A DNA stretch of 64,000 bases from Hyphomicrobiales bacterium (GCA_900466745.1 UBNE01000005.1:39454-103453), one strand, 5' to 3'. Shown: positions 39,512 through 48,750, counted from the first letter of the stretch. Notes: generated by a model not told the origin, from the letters alone. Program-made: numbers and translations.

Positions 39512-40306
39512 TCACTTCAGCACGGCGGCGATGAATTCGCGTGTGCGCGCCTGCGTCGGCGCGACCAGGACGACATCGGGCGCGCCGCGCTCGACGATCT
39601 CGCCGCGCGCCATGAAGACGACGTCATTGGCGACCTCGCGGGCGAAGCCGAGCTCATGCGTGACCACGATCATGGTCATGCCCGAGGCCGCCAGGTCGCG
39701 CATCACGTTGAGCACCTCGCCGACCAGCTCCGGGTCGAGCGCCGAGGTCGGCTCGTCGAACAGCATGATCTTGGGCCGCATCGCCAGGGCGCGGGCGATG
39801 GCGACGCGCTGCTGCTGCCCGCCCGACAGCTCGCTCGGATAGGAATCGCGCTTGTCGGCGAGCCCGACGCGCTCGAGCAGCGCCATCGCCTCGGCGACGA
39901 TCTCCTTGCGCGGCCGCTTCAGCACGGTGAGCGGCCCCTCGATGATGTTCTGCAGCGCCGTCATGTGGTTGAACAGGTTGAAGCGCTGGAACACCATGCC
40001 GGTGGCGAGGCGCTGGCGCGCGATCTCGGCATCGGACAGCTCGTGCAGCTCGTCGCCGACGCGGCGATAGCCGATCAGCTCGCCGTCGAGCCGGATCGCG
40101 CCCTGGTCGATCTTCTCGAGCTGGTTGATGCAGCGCAGCAGCGTCGACTTGCCCGAGCCGGACGGCCCGATGATGCACTGGACCATGCCCGGCTCGATCG
40201 AGAGCGAGACGTCGTTCAGCGCCCGGAACGGGCCGAAGAACTTGCTGACATGGGCGACGCTGACGATGGCGGTGTCGCCGCCCGCCTGGCTCTGCACCGC
40301 GCTCAT
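39512..40306 (-). CDS. Amino acid ABC transporter ATP-binding protein
   Basis: 264 residues with Walker A GPSGSGKST, the signature LSGGQQQR, Walker [15 protein letters not shown] and the His switch VTHELGFA, all typical of the GlnQ/HisP group. The start ATG 40306 overlaps the permease stop codon (ATGA), so translation is coupled. It powers the importer formed with the adjacent permease and binding protein. Confidence 0.95.
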   Translation of the reverse strand: MSAVQSQAGGDTAIVSVAHVSKFFGPFRALNDVSLSIEPGMVQCIIGPSGSGKSTLLRCINQLEKIDQGAIRLDGELIGYRRVGDELHELSDAEIARQRLATGMVFQRFNLFNHMTALQNIIEGPLTVLKRPRKEIVAEAMALLERVGLADKRDSYPSELSGGQQQRVAIARALAMRPKIMLFDEPTSALDPELVGEVLNVMRDLAASGMTMIVVTHELGFAREVANDVVFMARGEIVERGAPDVVLVAPTQARTREFIAAVLK

Positions 40307-41199
40307 GCGGGCTCCTCCTCGACCGCGGCCGCCCGCTGTTTCCGACTTCCGCCGCGCCCCTTCGAGAAATGGCGCTCGAGGAAATACTGCCCGATCTGCA
40401 GCAGCGTCACCACCAGCAGATACCAGCCGGCGGCGACGATCAGCAATTCGATGACGCGGGCATTGGCGTAGTAGATCGTCTGCGCGTTGCGCAGGATCTC
40501 GGCATATTGGATGACGCTCGCCACCGAGGTCAGCTTGACCATGCTGATCACCTCGTTGCCGACCGGCGGGATGATGACGCGCATCGCCTGCGGCAGCACG
40601 ATCCGGCGCAGCGTGGTCAGCCGCGTCATGCCGATCGCCTTGGCGGCCTCGGTCTGGCCGGTATCGACCGAGAGGATGCCGCCGCGCACCACCTCGGCCG
40701 TATAGGCGCCCTGGTTCATGCCGAGCCCGAGCAGCGTCGCCATGAACGGCCCGATCACGTCGATGGTGCGCCAGGAGAACAGGCCTGGAATGCCGATGGT
40801 CGGGAAGACCAGGGCGAGGTTGAACCAGATCAGCAGTTGCAGCAGCAGCGGCGTGCCGCGGAAGAACCAGATGTAGAACAGCGCCACCCCGCGCAGCACC
40901 GGGTTCGGCGACATGTACATGATCGCGAAGACGACGCCGAGCACGACGCCGAGCGCCATGGCGCAGACCGTCATGATCAGCGTGTTGCCGAGGCCGGACA
41001 GGATCGCCGGCGCCGTGAAGAACTGGCCGACCACCGGCCAGGCGATGTCGCCCTCGACGAAGGCCGAGACCAGCCAGGCCAGCACGGCGAGGATCGCGGC
41101 CGCCGCGACCCAGCGCCCGTAGAAGCGCCGCGGCACGATCCGGAGCTGCGCGACCGCCGCCAGCTCGCGGCCGGCGATCGGCGAGGTGGTGTCGCTCAT
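40303..41199 (-). CDS. Amino acid ABC transporter permease
   Basis: 298 residues with a HisM/GlnP-type core and the EAA loop GQTEAAKAIGMTRLTTL, plus five or six membrane segments. YIWFFRGTPLLLQL is a family signature. Only one permease gene is present, so it probably works as a homodimer. The basic C-terminal tail follows the last membrane helix. Its ATG overlaps the stop of the lyase gene by four bases. Confidence 0.93.
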   Translation of the reverse strand: MSDTTSPIAGRELAAVAQLRIVPRRFYGRWVAAAAILAVLAWLVSAFVEGDIAWPVVGQFFTAPAILSGLGNTLIMTVCAMALGVVLGVVFAIMYMSPNPVLRGVALFYIWFFRGTPLLLQLLIWFNLALVFPTIGIPGLFSWRTIDVIGPFMATLLGLGMNQGAYTAEVVRGGILSVDTGQTEAAKAIGMTRLTTLRRIVLPQAMRVIIPPVGNEVISMVKLTSVASVIQYAEILRNAQTIYYANARVIELLIVAAGWYLLVVTLLQIGQYFLERHFSKGRGGSRKQRAAAVEEEPA

Positions 41200-42611
41200 C
41201 GGCCCGTCTCCCCCGCCCAGCCCTCGAGAGCCGAGAGCCTCGTCCTGAAGCGCGCGATCTGCTCGCGTACCCGCTCCGGCGCCGTGCCGCCATGGCCGCT
41301 GCGCGCCTTGACCGCGGCGTCGAGCGTCAGGCAGTCGAGCACGCCGCCGTCGAGCCGCGGATCGACCGCCCTCAGGTCGACGGCGTCGAGCGATTCGAGC
41401 TCGCGCCCCATCTCCTCGCAATAGCGCACCAGCGCCCCCGTGATCTCATGCGCCTCGGCAAAGGGCACGCCCTGCCGCGCGAGATAATCGGCCACTTCCG
41501 TCGCCAGCGTGAAGCCCAGGCCTGCCTGCGCCCGCATCGGCTCGGGATGGACCTCCATGCTGGCGATCAGCCCCGCAAAGGCCGGCAGCACCTCCTCCAG
41601 CACGTCGACCGCGTCGAAGGCGGTGCGCTTGTCCTCCGCCAGATCGCGATTATAGGAGAGCGGCAGTCCCTTCAACGCCCCCAGCATCGTCACCACGTCG
41701 CCGGCGAGGCGCGCCGCGCGCCCGCGCGAGATCTCGGCGATGTCGGGGTTCTTCTTCTGCGGCATGATCGAGGAGCCGGTGGCGAAGCCGTCGTCGAGCG
41801 TCACCCAGCCGAACTGGCGCGAGGTCCACAGCGTCACCTCCTCGGCGAGGCGCGACAGATCGGCCAGCGTCAGCGCCGCGACGAACAGGAATTCCGCAAC
41901 ATGGTCGCGCGCCGCCACCGCGTCGACGGAGTTCTCGAAGGGCGCCTCGTAGCCGAGCGCCGCCGCGCTCGCGGCGGGGTCGAGCGTGATCGCCGAGCCG
42001 GCGAAGGCGGCGGCGCCGAGCGGCGACTGGCCCGAGCGCTTCTCCCAGTCCTGCAGGCGCGAGGCGTCGCGCAGCAGCACCTGGCCATGCGCCATCAGCC
42101 AATGGCCGAAGGTGGCGGGCTGGGCGTTCTGCAGATGGGTGAAGCCGGGGCAGACGGAGGCCGCGTGCCGCTCCGACTGCTCGGCGATGGCGGCGAGCAG
42201 TTCGGCCAGCATCGCGCCGATCGAACGCGCCTTCTGCCGCAGATAGAGCTTGAGGTTGTTCGCCGCCTGGTCGTTGCGCGAGCGGCCGGCGCGCAGCTTG
42301 GCGCCGGTCGGGCCGATGCGCTCGGTCAGCACGCGCTCGATGAAGGTATGGACGTCCTCGTCCCCGGCGGCGGGCGCGATCGTCCCCGCCGCGACGTCGC
42401 GGGCGATGCCGTCGAGCCCCTGCGCGATCAGGTCCCGCTCCGTCCGGCTGAGCAGCCCGGCGCTCTCCAGGGCCGCGGCATGCGCCTTGCCGCCGGCGAC
42501 GTCCTGCGGCACCAGCCTGGCATGCTCGCCGGCCGCGCTCGAAAGCTTCATCAGCCGCGGATCCGGCGGCTTGCGGAAGCGGCCGCCCCATAGGCGCGTC
42601 GTCTGGTTCAT
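41196..42611 (-). CDS. argH: Argininosuccinate lyase homologue, possibly a catabolic lyase
   Basis: 471 residues of the aspartase/fumarase superfamily. THLQNAQPATFGHW (catalytic His159) and GSSIMPQKKNPD (279-290), the mobile catalytic loop, are intact, so it should cleave a fumarate-releasing C-N bond. Segments such as AKLRAGRSRNDQ and SYNRDLAEDK agree better with my memory of actinobacterial ArgH than with the HTGRSRNDQ form usual in alphaproteobacteria. It is coupled by an ATGA overlap to an amino acid ABC importer and is divergent from a LysR gene, an arrangement more typical of catabolism of an imported succinyl-amino compound than of arginine biosynthesis. The symbol refers to family; the natural substrate is uncertain. 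Confidence 0.85.
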   Translation of the reverse strand: MNQTTRLWGGRFRKPPDPRLMKLSSAAGEHARLVPQDVAGGKAHAAALESAGLLSRTERDLIAQGLDGIARDVAAGTIAPAAGDEDVHTFIERVLTERIGPTGAKLRAGRSRNDQAANNLKLYLRQKARSIGAMLAELLAAIAEQSERHAASVCPGFTHLQNAQPATFGHWLMAHGQVLLRDASRLQDWEKRSGQSPLGAAAFAGSAITLDPAASAAALGYEAPFENSVDAVAARDHVAEFLFVAALTLADLSRLAEEVTLWTSRQFGWVTLDDGFATGSSIMPQKKNPDIAEISRGRAARLAGDVVTMLGALKGLPLSYNRDLAEDKRTAFDAVDVLEEVLPAFAGLIASMEVHPEPMRAQAGLGFTLATEVADYLARQGVPFAEAHEITGALVRYCEEMGRELESLDAVDLRAVDPRLDGGVLDCLTLDAAVKARSGHGGTAPERVREQIARFRTRLSALEGWAGETGR

Positions 42612-42704
42612 CTCGGTCCTCCTCCCCTGAAGATGAATGGCCTCTTGACCGGACAACCGGCAAACGAAACGATCTCCGGCCAGCTAGTCCAGAATGGAAT
42701 ACCC

Positions 42705-43616
42705 ATGGCTCCGCGGCTTCCGCCCTCCTCGACCTCGGTGCGCGCCTTCGTCACGGTCGCCCGCCTGGGCTCGACCGCCCGCGCCGCCGGCGTGGTCAAC
42801 CTGACGCAGAGCGCGGTCTCCAAGCAGATCCTGTCGCTGGAGCATCATCTCGGCATGCCCCTGTTCGAGCGCAGCCCGGCCGGGCTCAAGCTCACCGAGG
42901 CCGGCGCGATCTACCTGCCCTACGCCGAGGCGGCGCTGGAGCAGATGGAGCGCGGCGCCATGCGGCTCTCCGAGCGGTCCGCCCTCGGCCGGCCGATCCG
43001 GCTGCACATGGTCGCCATCGCCGGCGAGCGCTGGCTGATCGAGCGCTTTCCCGCCTTCGCCGAGACGCATCCCGGCGTCGACGTCCAGTTCACCAATTAT
43101 GTCAGCGAGAGCGAGACGGAGGAACCGGATCTGGAGATCAGCCATGGCGCGCCGCCCTGGCCGGACAAGGAGGCGCATTACCTGTTCGGCCGCGACGTCG
43201 CGCTGCTCGCCGCGCCCGCGCTGCTCGAGCGCATGGGCGGCTTCCGCCGCGCCGGCGACATCCAGAAGATGACCCTGCTGCAGCATTTCCAGATGCCGAC
43301 CTTCTGGGCCGAGTTCACCGAGGCGCACGGCCTGCGCGGCGCGGTGCCGGCTCATACCGTCCGCTACGGCTACTACTCCGTCATCATCCGCGCCGCCGTC
43401 GCGGGCCTCGGCGTCGCGCTGGCGCCGCGCTGCTACGTCGCCGAGGAGCTGGCCTCGGGCGCGCTGGTCAACCCGCTCGACATCGGCTTCACCAGCGTCA
43501 CCGGCCTGTGGCTGACGCGGCGCCTCGACCGGCCCGCCCGCCCCGGCCTCGACGCCTTCATCGACTGGCTGAAGGTGGAGGCCGCCGCGTTCGAGGCCGC
43601 GACCCGGGCGGCGTGA
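42705..43616 (+). CDS. LysR family transcriptional regulator
   Basis: 303 residues from ATG 42705, with the helix-turn-helix at about 10-68 (LGSTARAAGVVNLTQSAVSK) and a type-2 periplasmic-fold effector domain. It is divergent from the lyase/ABC operon across 93 bases and is very likely its regulator, with an imported compound as co-inducer. An upstream in-frame ATG at 42633 would add 24 residues that overlap the promoter region and seem unlikely. Confidence 0.9.
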   Translation: MAPRLPPSSTSVRAFVTVARLGSTARAAGVVNLTQSAVSKQILSLEHHLGMPLFERSPAGLKLTEAGAIYLPYAEAALEQMERGAMRLSERSALGRPIRLHMVAIAGERWLIERFPAFAETHPGVDVQFTNYVSESETEEPDLEISHGAPPWPDKEAHYLFGRDVALLAAPALLERMGGFRRAGDIQKMTLLQHFQMPTFWAEFTEAHGLRGAVPAHTVRYGYYSVIIRAAVAGLGVALAPRCYVAEELASGALVNPLDIGFTSVTGLWLTRRLDRPARPGLDAFIDWLKVEAAAFEAATRAA

Positions 43617-43669
43617 GCGGCCGGCAACCTCTCCGCCCGTCATGCGTTGAACCGGCAGGAGGAGCCGCC

Positions 43670-44056
43670 ATGATCACCTTTCTCCCGGCACCCGACCATG
43701 TTCTCGCCATCGCGCTCAGCGGCACGATCGAGCCGGCCGACATCGAGCGGGTCGCCGCCGATCTCGAAGAGCGGCTCGCCCGGCACGAGAAGGTCTCGAT
43801 CCTCGCCGATCTCACGGATTTCGACGACATGACCTTCGCCGCCGCCTGGAAGGACGCCCGCTACGGCTTCGGCAAACTGTGGGAGCTCAGGCGCTTCCCG
43901 AAGGAGGCGATCATCGTCGAGAAGGGCTGGCTCGACAGCGCCGCGCGGCTGTTCGCGCCGGTGATCCCCTTCGTCGCGATCCGCAGCTTCCCGCCGTCCG
44001 AGCGCGAGGCCGCCCTCGCCTGGGCGGCCGATATCGAGGGCGGGCCCGACGCCTGA
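43670..44056 (+). CDS. STAS/SEC14-like domain protein (SpoIIAA-like)
   Basis: 128 residues from ATG 43670, preceded by AGGAGG. An N-terminal beta strand (VLAIALSGTIEPADI), then LADLTDFDDMT and a helical C-terminal half fit SpoIIAA-like proteins (DUF3478), which have no known function. It is cotranscribed with the DUF3175 gene 16 bases later and 53 bases after lysR. Confidence 0.75.
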   Translation: MITFLPAPDHVLAIALSGTIEPADIERVAADLEERLARHEKVSILADLTDFDDMTFAAAWKDARYGFGKLWELRRFPKEAIIVEKGWLDSAARLFAPVIPFVAIRSFPPSEREAALAWAADIEGGPDA

Positions 44057-44072
44057 CAGCCATGGAGCCGCC

Positions 44073-44396
44073 ATGCCGACCCGCACACGCAAATGGTCCG
44101 CCGAGGTCACCCGCAAGAGCGATGCCCTCGACCTCCGGGACAAGGTCTTCACGCAGGACGATCCGCGCCGCATCGCCCGCTCGCTGAAGCGCTCGGCCGA
44201 GCGCAGCCGGCGGCGCAAGGCTTCCGCCTACCGCTCCGCCATGTCGATGCTGACGTTCTACATCAACCGCGCCGGCCGGAACCTGCCGGCGAAGCGGCGC
44301 GAGACGCTGGAGGCCGCCAAGCGCAGCCTGCGCCGGCTCTTCCACCGCTCGCGCAGCGCGCCTCAGGAGCGCGCGAAGGTCTCGTCGAAGGCGTAG
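44073..44396 (+). CDS. DUF3175 domain-containing protein
   Basis: 107 residues, strongly basic. KWSAEVTRKSDALDL, the run DPRRIARSLKRSAERSRRRK and SAMSMLTFYINRAG are the DUF3175 signatures; function is unknown, and the basic helices could bind nucleic acid. Its last 34 bases overlap antiparallel with the end of phoB. Confidence 0.85.
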   Translation: MPTRTRKWSAEVTRKSDALDLRDKVFTQDDPRRIARSLKRSAERSRRRKASAYRSAMSMLTFYINRAGRNLPAKRRETLEAAKRSLRRLFHRSRSAPQERAKVSSKA

Positions 44397-45061
44397 CCGG
44401 CGCCGCGCACGGTCCTGAGCGGGTCCTTGGCGTTGGCCGGGGTGATCGCCTTGCGCAGGCGCCCGACATGCACGTCGACCGTGCGCTCGTCGATATAGAC
44501 GTCGCGGCCCCAGACGGCATCGAGGAGCTGCGCGCGGGAATAGACCCGGCCCGGCGCCTGCATCAGGAATTCGAGCAGGCGGAACTCGGTCGGGCCCAGA
44601 TGCAGCTCGCTGCCGGCCCGGCGGACGCGGCGCGTCGTGCGGTCGAGCTCGAGATCGCCGGCCTGGAGCAGGCCCGCGACATGGCCGGGCTTCGCCCGGC
44701 GCAGCAGCGCCTGGATGCGCGCCGTCAGCTCGGGCAGCGAGAACGGCTTCACCACATAGTCGTCGGCGCCGGTGGCGAGGCCGCGCACCCGCTCGGTCTC
44801 CTCGCCGCGCGCCGTCAGCATGATGATCGGCACCCGCTCCGTGTCGCGCCGCGAGCGCAGCCGGCGGCAGAGCTCGATGCCGGAGAGGCCCGGCAGCATC
44901 CAGTCGAGCAGCACGAGATCGGGCGTGTGGTCGCGCAGATGCAGTTCGGCGTCGTCGCCCCGTGCGACGCTGTCGACCTCGAAGCCCTCGGCTTCGAGGT
45001 TGTAGCGCAGCAGCAGGGTCAGAGGCTCTTCGTCTTCGACGATCAGGATGCGTGCGGCCAT
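44363..45061 (-). CDS. phoB: Phosphate regulon response regulator PhoB
   Basis: 232 residues: a receiver domain with phospho-acceptor Asp53 in LLDWMLPG and an acidic pocket (EDEE, 9-12), then an OmpR-type winged helix that binds Pho boxes (RAQLLDAVWGRDVYIDERTVDVHVGRLRKAI). It activates phosphate-starvation genes when phosphorylated by PhoR. Last gene of the phoR-pstSCAB-phoU-phoB run, 11 bases after phoU. Confidence 0.96.
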   Translation of the reverse strand: MAARILIVEDEEPLTLLLRYNLEAEGFEVDSVARGDDAELHLRDHTPDLVLLDWMLPGLSGIELCRRLRSRRDTERVPIIMLTARGEETERVRGLATGADDYVVKPFSLPELTARIQALLRRAKPGHVAGLLQAGDLELDRTTRRVRRAGSELHLGPTEFRLLEFLMQAPGRVYSRAQLLDAVWGRDVYIDERTVDVHVGRLRKAITPANAKDPLRTVRGAGYAFDETFARS

Positions 45062-45072
45062 GATGTCCCGTC

Positions 45073-45792
45073 TCAGCTCCCGGTGACGGCCTCGACCTCG
45101 ATATTGGTCGTGTCGAGCTTGGGCCGGTTCACGTCGAGCGAGTCGCCCGTGATGAGGTAATGGATCGTCTCGGCGATGTTGGTGGTGTGGTCGCCGATGC
45201 GCTCGATGTTCTTGGCGCAGAACAGGAGATGCGTGCAGAAGGTGATGTTGCGCGGGTCCTCCATCATATAGGTCAGGAGCTCGCGGAACAGCGAGGTGTA
45301 GAGCGCGTCGATCTCGTCGTCGCGGCGCCAGACCTCGAGCGCCTTCTGCTCGTTGCCGGCGGCATAGGCGTCGAGCACCTCCTTGAGCTGCGCCTGCACC
45401 AGCCGGCTGATGTGCTCCAGCCCGACCACGGCGCGGTGCGGCGGCTGGAACTGCCCGGAGATGGCGACGGCGCGCTTGGCGATGTTCTTGGCGAGATCGC
45501 CGACGCGCTCGATATCGGCGGCGATGCGGATCGCCGAGATCAGCTCGCGCAGGTCGTTGGCGAGCGGCTGGCGCCGGGCGATGGTCAAAACCGCCTTCTC
45601 CTCGACCTCGCGCTGGAGATTGTCGAGGCGCTGGTCGGCGCTGATGATCTTCTGGGCCAGCGTCGTGTCGCGGCGCACCAGCGCCACGGTGGAATCGCCC
45701 AGCATGCGCTCGGCCATCCCGCCCATTTCGGCGAGGCTGCGGCGGAGGCCTTCGAGATCCGCGTCATAGGAGCGGACGATATGGTCGGTCAT
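45073..45792 (-). CDS. phoU: Phosphate signalling protein PhoU
   Basis: 239 residues, all helical, with two PhoU three-helix bundles: the first near DLRELISAIRIAADIERVGDLAKNI, the second near FCTHLLFCAKNIERIGDH. It couples the Pst transporter to PhoR and restrains the Pho response when phosphate is ample. Start ATG 45792. It lies between pstB and phoB. Confidence 0.96.
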   Translation of the reverse strand: MTDHIVRSYDADLEGLRRSLAEMGGMAERMLGDSTVALVRRDTTLAQKIISADQRLDNLQREVEEKAVLTIARRQPLANDLRELISAIRIAADIERVGDLAKNIAKRAVAISGQFQPPHRAVVGLEHISRLVQAQLKEVLDAYAAGNEQKALEVWRRDDEIDALYTSLFRELLTYMMEDPRNITFCTHLLFCAKNIERIGDHTTNIAETIHYLITGDSLDVNRPKLDTTNIEVEAVTGS

Positions 45793-45806
45793 GGTTGTCC
45801 TCCGGT

Positions 45807-45851
45807 GCATCGGCCCGAGACGCGAAAGGCGGCTTTCGGGAAGCCCGATGC
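45807..45851. repeat. Palindromic repeat GCATCGG...CCGATGC
   Basis: Second copy of the family seen at 9057-9102 (GCATCGGCCCGAGACGCGAAA, then GGCGGCTTTCGGGAAGCCCGATGC). It lies in the pstB-phoU gap within the operon. Confidence 0.75.
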
Positions 45852-45866
45852 GAAACAAAATATCGC

Positions 45867-46673
45867 TCAGCCGAACCGGCCGGTGACGTAGTCCTGCGTC
45901 TGCTTCTTGGCCGGGTTCATGAAGATCGTGTTGGTCGGGGCGAACTCGACCACCTCGCCCAGATACATGAAGGCGGTGTACTGCGAGATGCGCGCCGCCT
46001 GCTGCATGTTGTGCGTGACGATGGCGATGGTGAAGTCGCTCTTGAGCTGCTCCAGCAGGTCCTCGATCTTGCCGGTCGAGATCGGGTCGAGCGCCGAGGT
46101 CGGCTCGTCGAACAGGATCACCTCCGGCTTCTGCGCGATGGTGCGCGCGATGCACAGGCGCTGCTGCTGGCCGCCGGAGAGGCCCATGCCGGAGCTCTTC
46201 AGCTTGTCCTTGACCTCGTCCCAGAGCGCGGCGCGGCGCAGCGCGCCCTCGACGCGGTCGTCGAGCTCCGATTTCGGCGGCTTCTCGTAGAGGCGGATGC
46301 CGAAGGCGACGTTGTCGTAGATCGACATCGGGAAGGGCGTCGGCTTCTGGAACACCATGCCGACGCGCGAGCGCAGTTCGTTCACGTCGACGTCGTTGGA
46401 GATGATGTTGCGGCCGTCGAGCAGGATCTCGCCGGTGGCCTTCTGCTCCGGATAGAGCGAGTAGATCCGGTTGAAGATGCGCAGCAGGGTCGACTTGCCG
46501 CAGCCGGACGGGCCGATCAGCGCCGTGACGTGGCGGTCGCGGAAGTCGAGATTGATGTTCTTCAGCGCCTTGTGCTCGCCGTAGTAGAAATCGAGGTTCT
46601 TCACCGCGATCCGGACGGGGGCCTCGGCATCGAGCGACTGGGGGGAGAGTTCAAGGGTCGAAAGCATCGACAT
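45867..46673 (-). CDS. pstB: Phosphate ABC transporter ATP-binding protein PstB
   Basis: 268 residues from ATG 46673 (AGGA at a good distance). Walker A is GPSGCGKST, signature LSGGQQQR, Walker [14 protein letters not shown] and His switch [23 protein letters not shown] [11 protein letters not shown] is the PstB hallmark. It powers high-affinity phosphate import with PstA and PstC. Confidence 0.97.
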   Translation of the reverse strand: MSMLSTLELSPQSLDAEAPVRIAVKNLDFYYGEHKALKNINLDFRDRHVTALIGPSGCGKSTLLRIFNRIYSLYPEQKATGEILLDGRNIISNDVDVNELRSRVGMVFQKPTPFPMSIYDNVAFGIRLYEKPPKSELDDRVEGALRRAALWDEVKDKLKSSGMGLSGGQQQRLCIARTIAQKPEVILFDEPTSALDPISTGKIEDLLEQLKSDFTIAIVTHNMQQAARISQYTAFMYLGEVVEFAPTNTIFMNPAKKQTQDYVTGRFG

Positions 46674-46712
46674 GGTCCTCAAGGTCGGGCGCGACCGGGT
46701 TGGATTCAAGTC

Positions 46713-47597
46713 TTATTTGCCGCCGGCGACGATCCGGCGGGCGACGATCGAAAGCAGCAGGATCGAGACGGTGATGATCAGCGAGCCGGCCCAGGCGAGC
46801 TGCTGCCAGTTCTCGTAAGGGGCCGAGGCGAACTGGTAGATCGTCACCGGCAGGTTCGAGACGCCGCCGGCGAGCGTGGGCGAGAACCAGAAATTGTTGT
46901 TGAGCGCGGTGAAGAGCAGCGGCGCGGTCTCGCCGGCGATGCGGGCGAGCGCCAGCAGGACGCCGGTGACCATGCCGGCCTTGGCCGCGCGCCAGGTCAC
47001 CCCGGTGATCACGACGGAGGGCGGCGCGCCGAGCGCCGCGCCGGCCTCGCGCAGATGGCCGGGGACGAGGTTCAGCATGTCCTCGGTGGTGCGCACGATC
47101 ACCGGGATCGCGATGATGCCGAGCGCGACGCCGCCGGCCCAGCCGGAATAGCCGCGGAAGGGCTCGACCAGGATGACGTAGACGAACAGGCCGATCAGGA
47201 TCGACGGCGCCGAGAGCAGGATGTCGTTGATGAAGCGGATCAGATTGGCGAGCTGCGAGCCCCGGCCGTATTCCGCCAGCCAGGTCCCGGCCAGCACGCC
47301 GATCGGCGTGGCGATGGCGATGCCGAGGAAGGTCAGCACGAAGGAGCCGACGATGGCGTTGGCGAGGCCGCCGCCTTCGCTGCCCGGGCCGGGCGTGACC
47401 GCGGTGAAGGTGGCGAGCGAGAGCCCGCCGATGCCCTTCACCAGGAGCATGCCGAGGATCCAGAACAGCACGAAGATGGCGACGAAGGTGAAGCCGGTGG
47501 CGATGATCTTCATCAGCCGGTCGGCGGTGCGGCGCGACTGGCGCACGCGCCCCCAGGGCTGATGGGGCAGTTCGCGGGGTGTGCTCGTCATGGTCAT
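46713..47597 (-). CDS. pstA: Phosphate ABC transporter permease PstA
   Basis: 294 residues, about six membrane segments; the coupling loop [20 protein letters not shown] and [15 protein letters not shown] are PstA signatures. It pairs with PstC, whose gene ends 12 bases upstream. Confidence 0.96.
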   Translation of the reverse strand: MTMTSTPRELPHQPWGRVRQSRRTADRLMKIIATGFTFVAIFVLFWILGMLLVKGIGGLSLATFTAVTPGPGSEGGGLANAIVGSFVLTFLGIAIATPIGVLAGTWLAEYGRGSQLANLIRFINDILLSAPSILIGLFVYVILVEPFRGYSGWAGGVALGIIAIPVIVRTTEDMLNLVPGHLREAGAALGAPPSVVITGVTWRAAKAGMVTGVLLALARIAGETAPLLFTALNNNFWFSPTLAGGVSNLPVTIYQFASAPYENWQQLAWAGSLIITVSILLLSIVARRIVAGGK

Positions 47598-47609
47598 GGC
47601 GGGGGGACC

Positions 47610-48584
47610 TCAGTAGCGCTTGACGCGGGCGACCAGCAGCCGCGCGATGACGAGGACGACGAAGGTGACGAAGAACAGGATGCAACCCAGCGCGATCAGC
47701 GCGTTGAGCTGCAGCCCCAGCGCCTCGTTGAACTCGTTGGCGATGCGCGAGGCGATGGTCGAGCCCGGGTCGAGGATCGAGGCCGAGAGACGGTTGGCGT
47801 TGCCGACCACGAAGGTCACCGCCATGGTCTCGCCGAGGGCGCGGCCGAGGCCGAGCATCACCGCGCCGATGATCGAGACGCCGGCCTGCGGCACCAGCAC
47901 ATGGCGCACGACCTCCCAGGTCGTCGCCCCGATGCCATAGGCGCTCTCGCGCAGCACCGAGGGGATCTGCTCCAGCATGTCGCGGGTGATCGAGGCAATG
48001 AACGGCACGATCATGAAGGCGAGGATGATGCCGGCGGTGAAGATCCCCAGCCCCGAGGGCGAGCGCGAATAGAGGATCGTGCCGACGACCGGCATGCCCT
48101 CGACGATGTTCGAGAGCGGGATCTGCACATATTGCGCGAAGAGCGGCACGAAGACGAACAGGCCCCACATGCCGTAGATGATCGAGGGCACGGCGGCGAG
48201 CAGCTCGATCGCGGTCGCGACCGGCTTCTTGAACCAGGCCGGGGCGAGCTGGGTCAGGTAGACGGCGATGCCGAGCGAGAGCGGCACGCCGATCACCAGC
48301 GCGATCAGCGCCGTCGAGAGCGTGCCGACGATCGCCGGCCAGGCGCCGTACTGCTCGTTCTGGGTGTCCCAGACGCTGGAGGTGATGAAGCCGAGGCCGA
48401 ATTCGCGGAAGGCCGGCCAGCCGCCGACGACCATCGAGACCATGATGCCGGCGAGCAGCACCAGCACCAGCATCGCCGCGCCGAAGCTGGCATTGCGGAA
48501 GACGGCGTCGAAGGTCGCTTTCGGCGTCCTGCGGACGATCGGCGTCGCGCCGGGCATGCTCGTCATGTCGGTTGCTGCGGTCAT
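47610..48584 (-). CDS. pstC: Phosphate ABC transporter permease PstC
   Basis: 324 residues from ATG 48584 (GGAGCC upstream), about six membrane segments. PSIIYGMWGLFVFVP, the coupling loop VPSVLRESAYGIGATTWEV and GRALGETMAVTFV are PstC signatures. An upstream in-frame GTG/ATG at 48656 would start inside a repeat and is unlikely. Confidence 0.95.
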   Translation of the reverse strand: MTAATDMTSMPGATPIVRRTPKATFDAVFRNASFGAAMLVLVLLAGIMVSMVVGGWPAFREFGLGFITSSVWDTQNEQYGAWPAIVGTLSTALIALVIGVPLSLGIAVYLTQLAPAWFKKPVATAIELLAAVPSIIYGMWGLFVFVPLFAQYVQIPLSNIVEGMPVVGTILYSRSPSGLGIFTAGIILAFMIVPFIASITRDMLEQIPSVLRESAYGIGATTWEVVRHVLVPQAGVSIIGAVMLGLGRALGETMAVTFVVGNANRLSASILDPGSTIASRIANEFNEALGLQLNALIALGCILFFVTFVVLVIARLLVARVKRY

Positions 48585-48651
48585 CCGCGAAGGCTCCGGT
48601 GGCGTGGCGGAGGCTGTCTGCGGCCGGTCGCCCGGCCCGTCAACCTCGGCC

Positions 48652-48750
48652 CTCATCCTGAGGAGCGCGCCGCGGGGGCCTCGCGCGGAGGCGTCGGCTC
48701 GCTCTCGGCCATCCGGCGAGGCGCCGCGCGCCGCGGCTCCTCGGGATGAG
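48652..48750. repeat. Palindromic repeat CTCATCCTGAGGAGC...GCTCCTCGGGATGAG
   Basis: About 99 bases, with end arms CTCATCCTGAGGAGC and GCTCCTCGGGATGAG that pair with one mismatch. It fills most of the pstS-pstC gap, where it may lower pstCAB expression relative to pstS, as repeats often do behind binding-protein genes. A half-like copy is at 1937-1951. Confidence 0.75.

Noticed and set aside
45795..48749. 984-residue open frame on the plus strand across the pst genes
   Set aside because: Antisense to pstB, pstA and pstC; rich in Arg, Asp, His and Gly without any motif.
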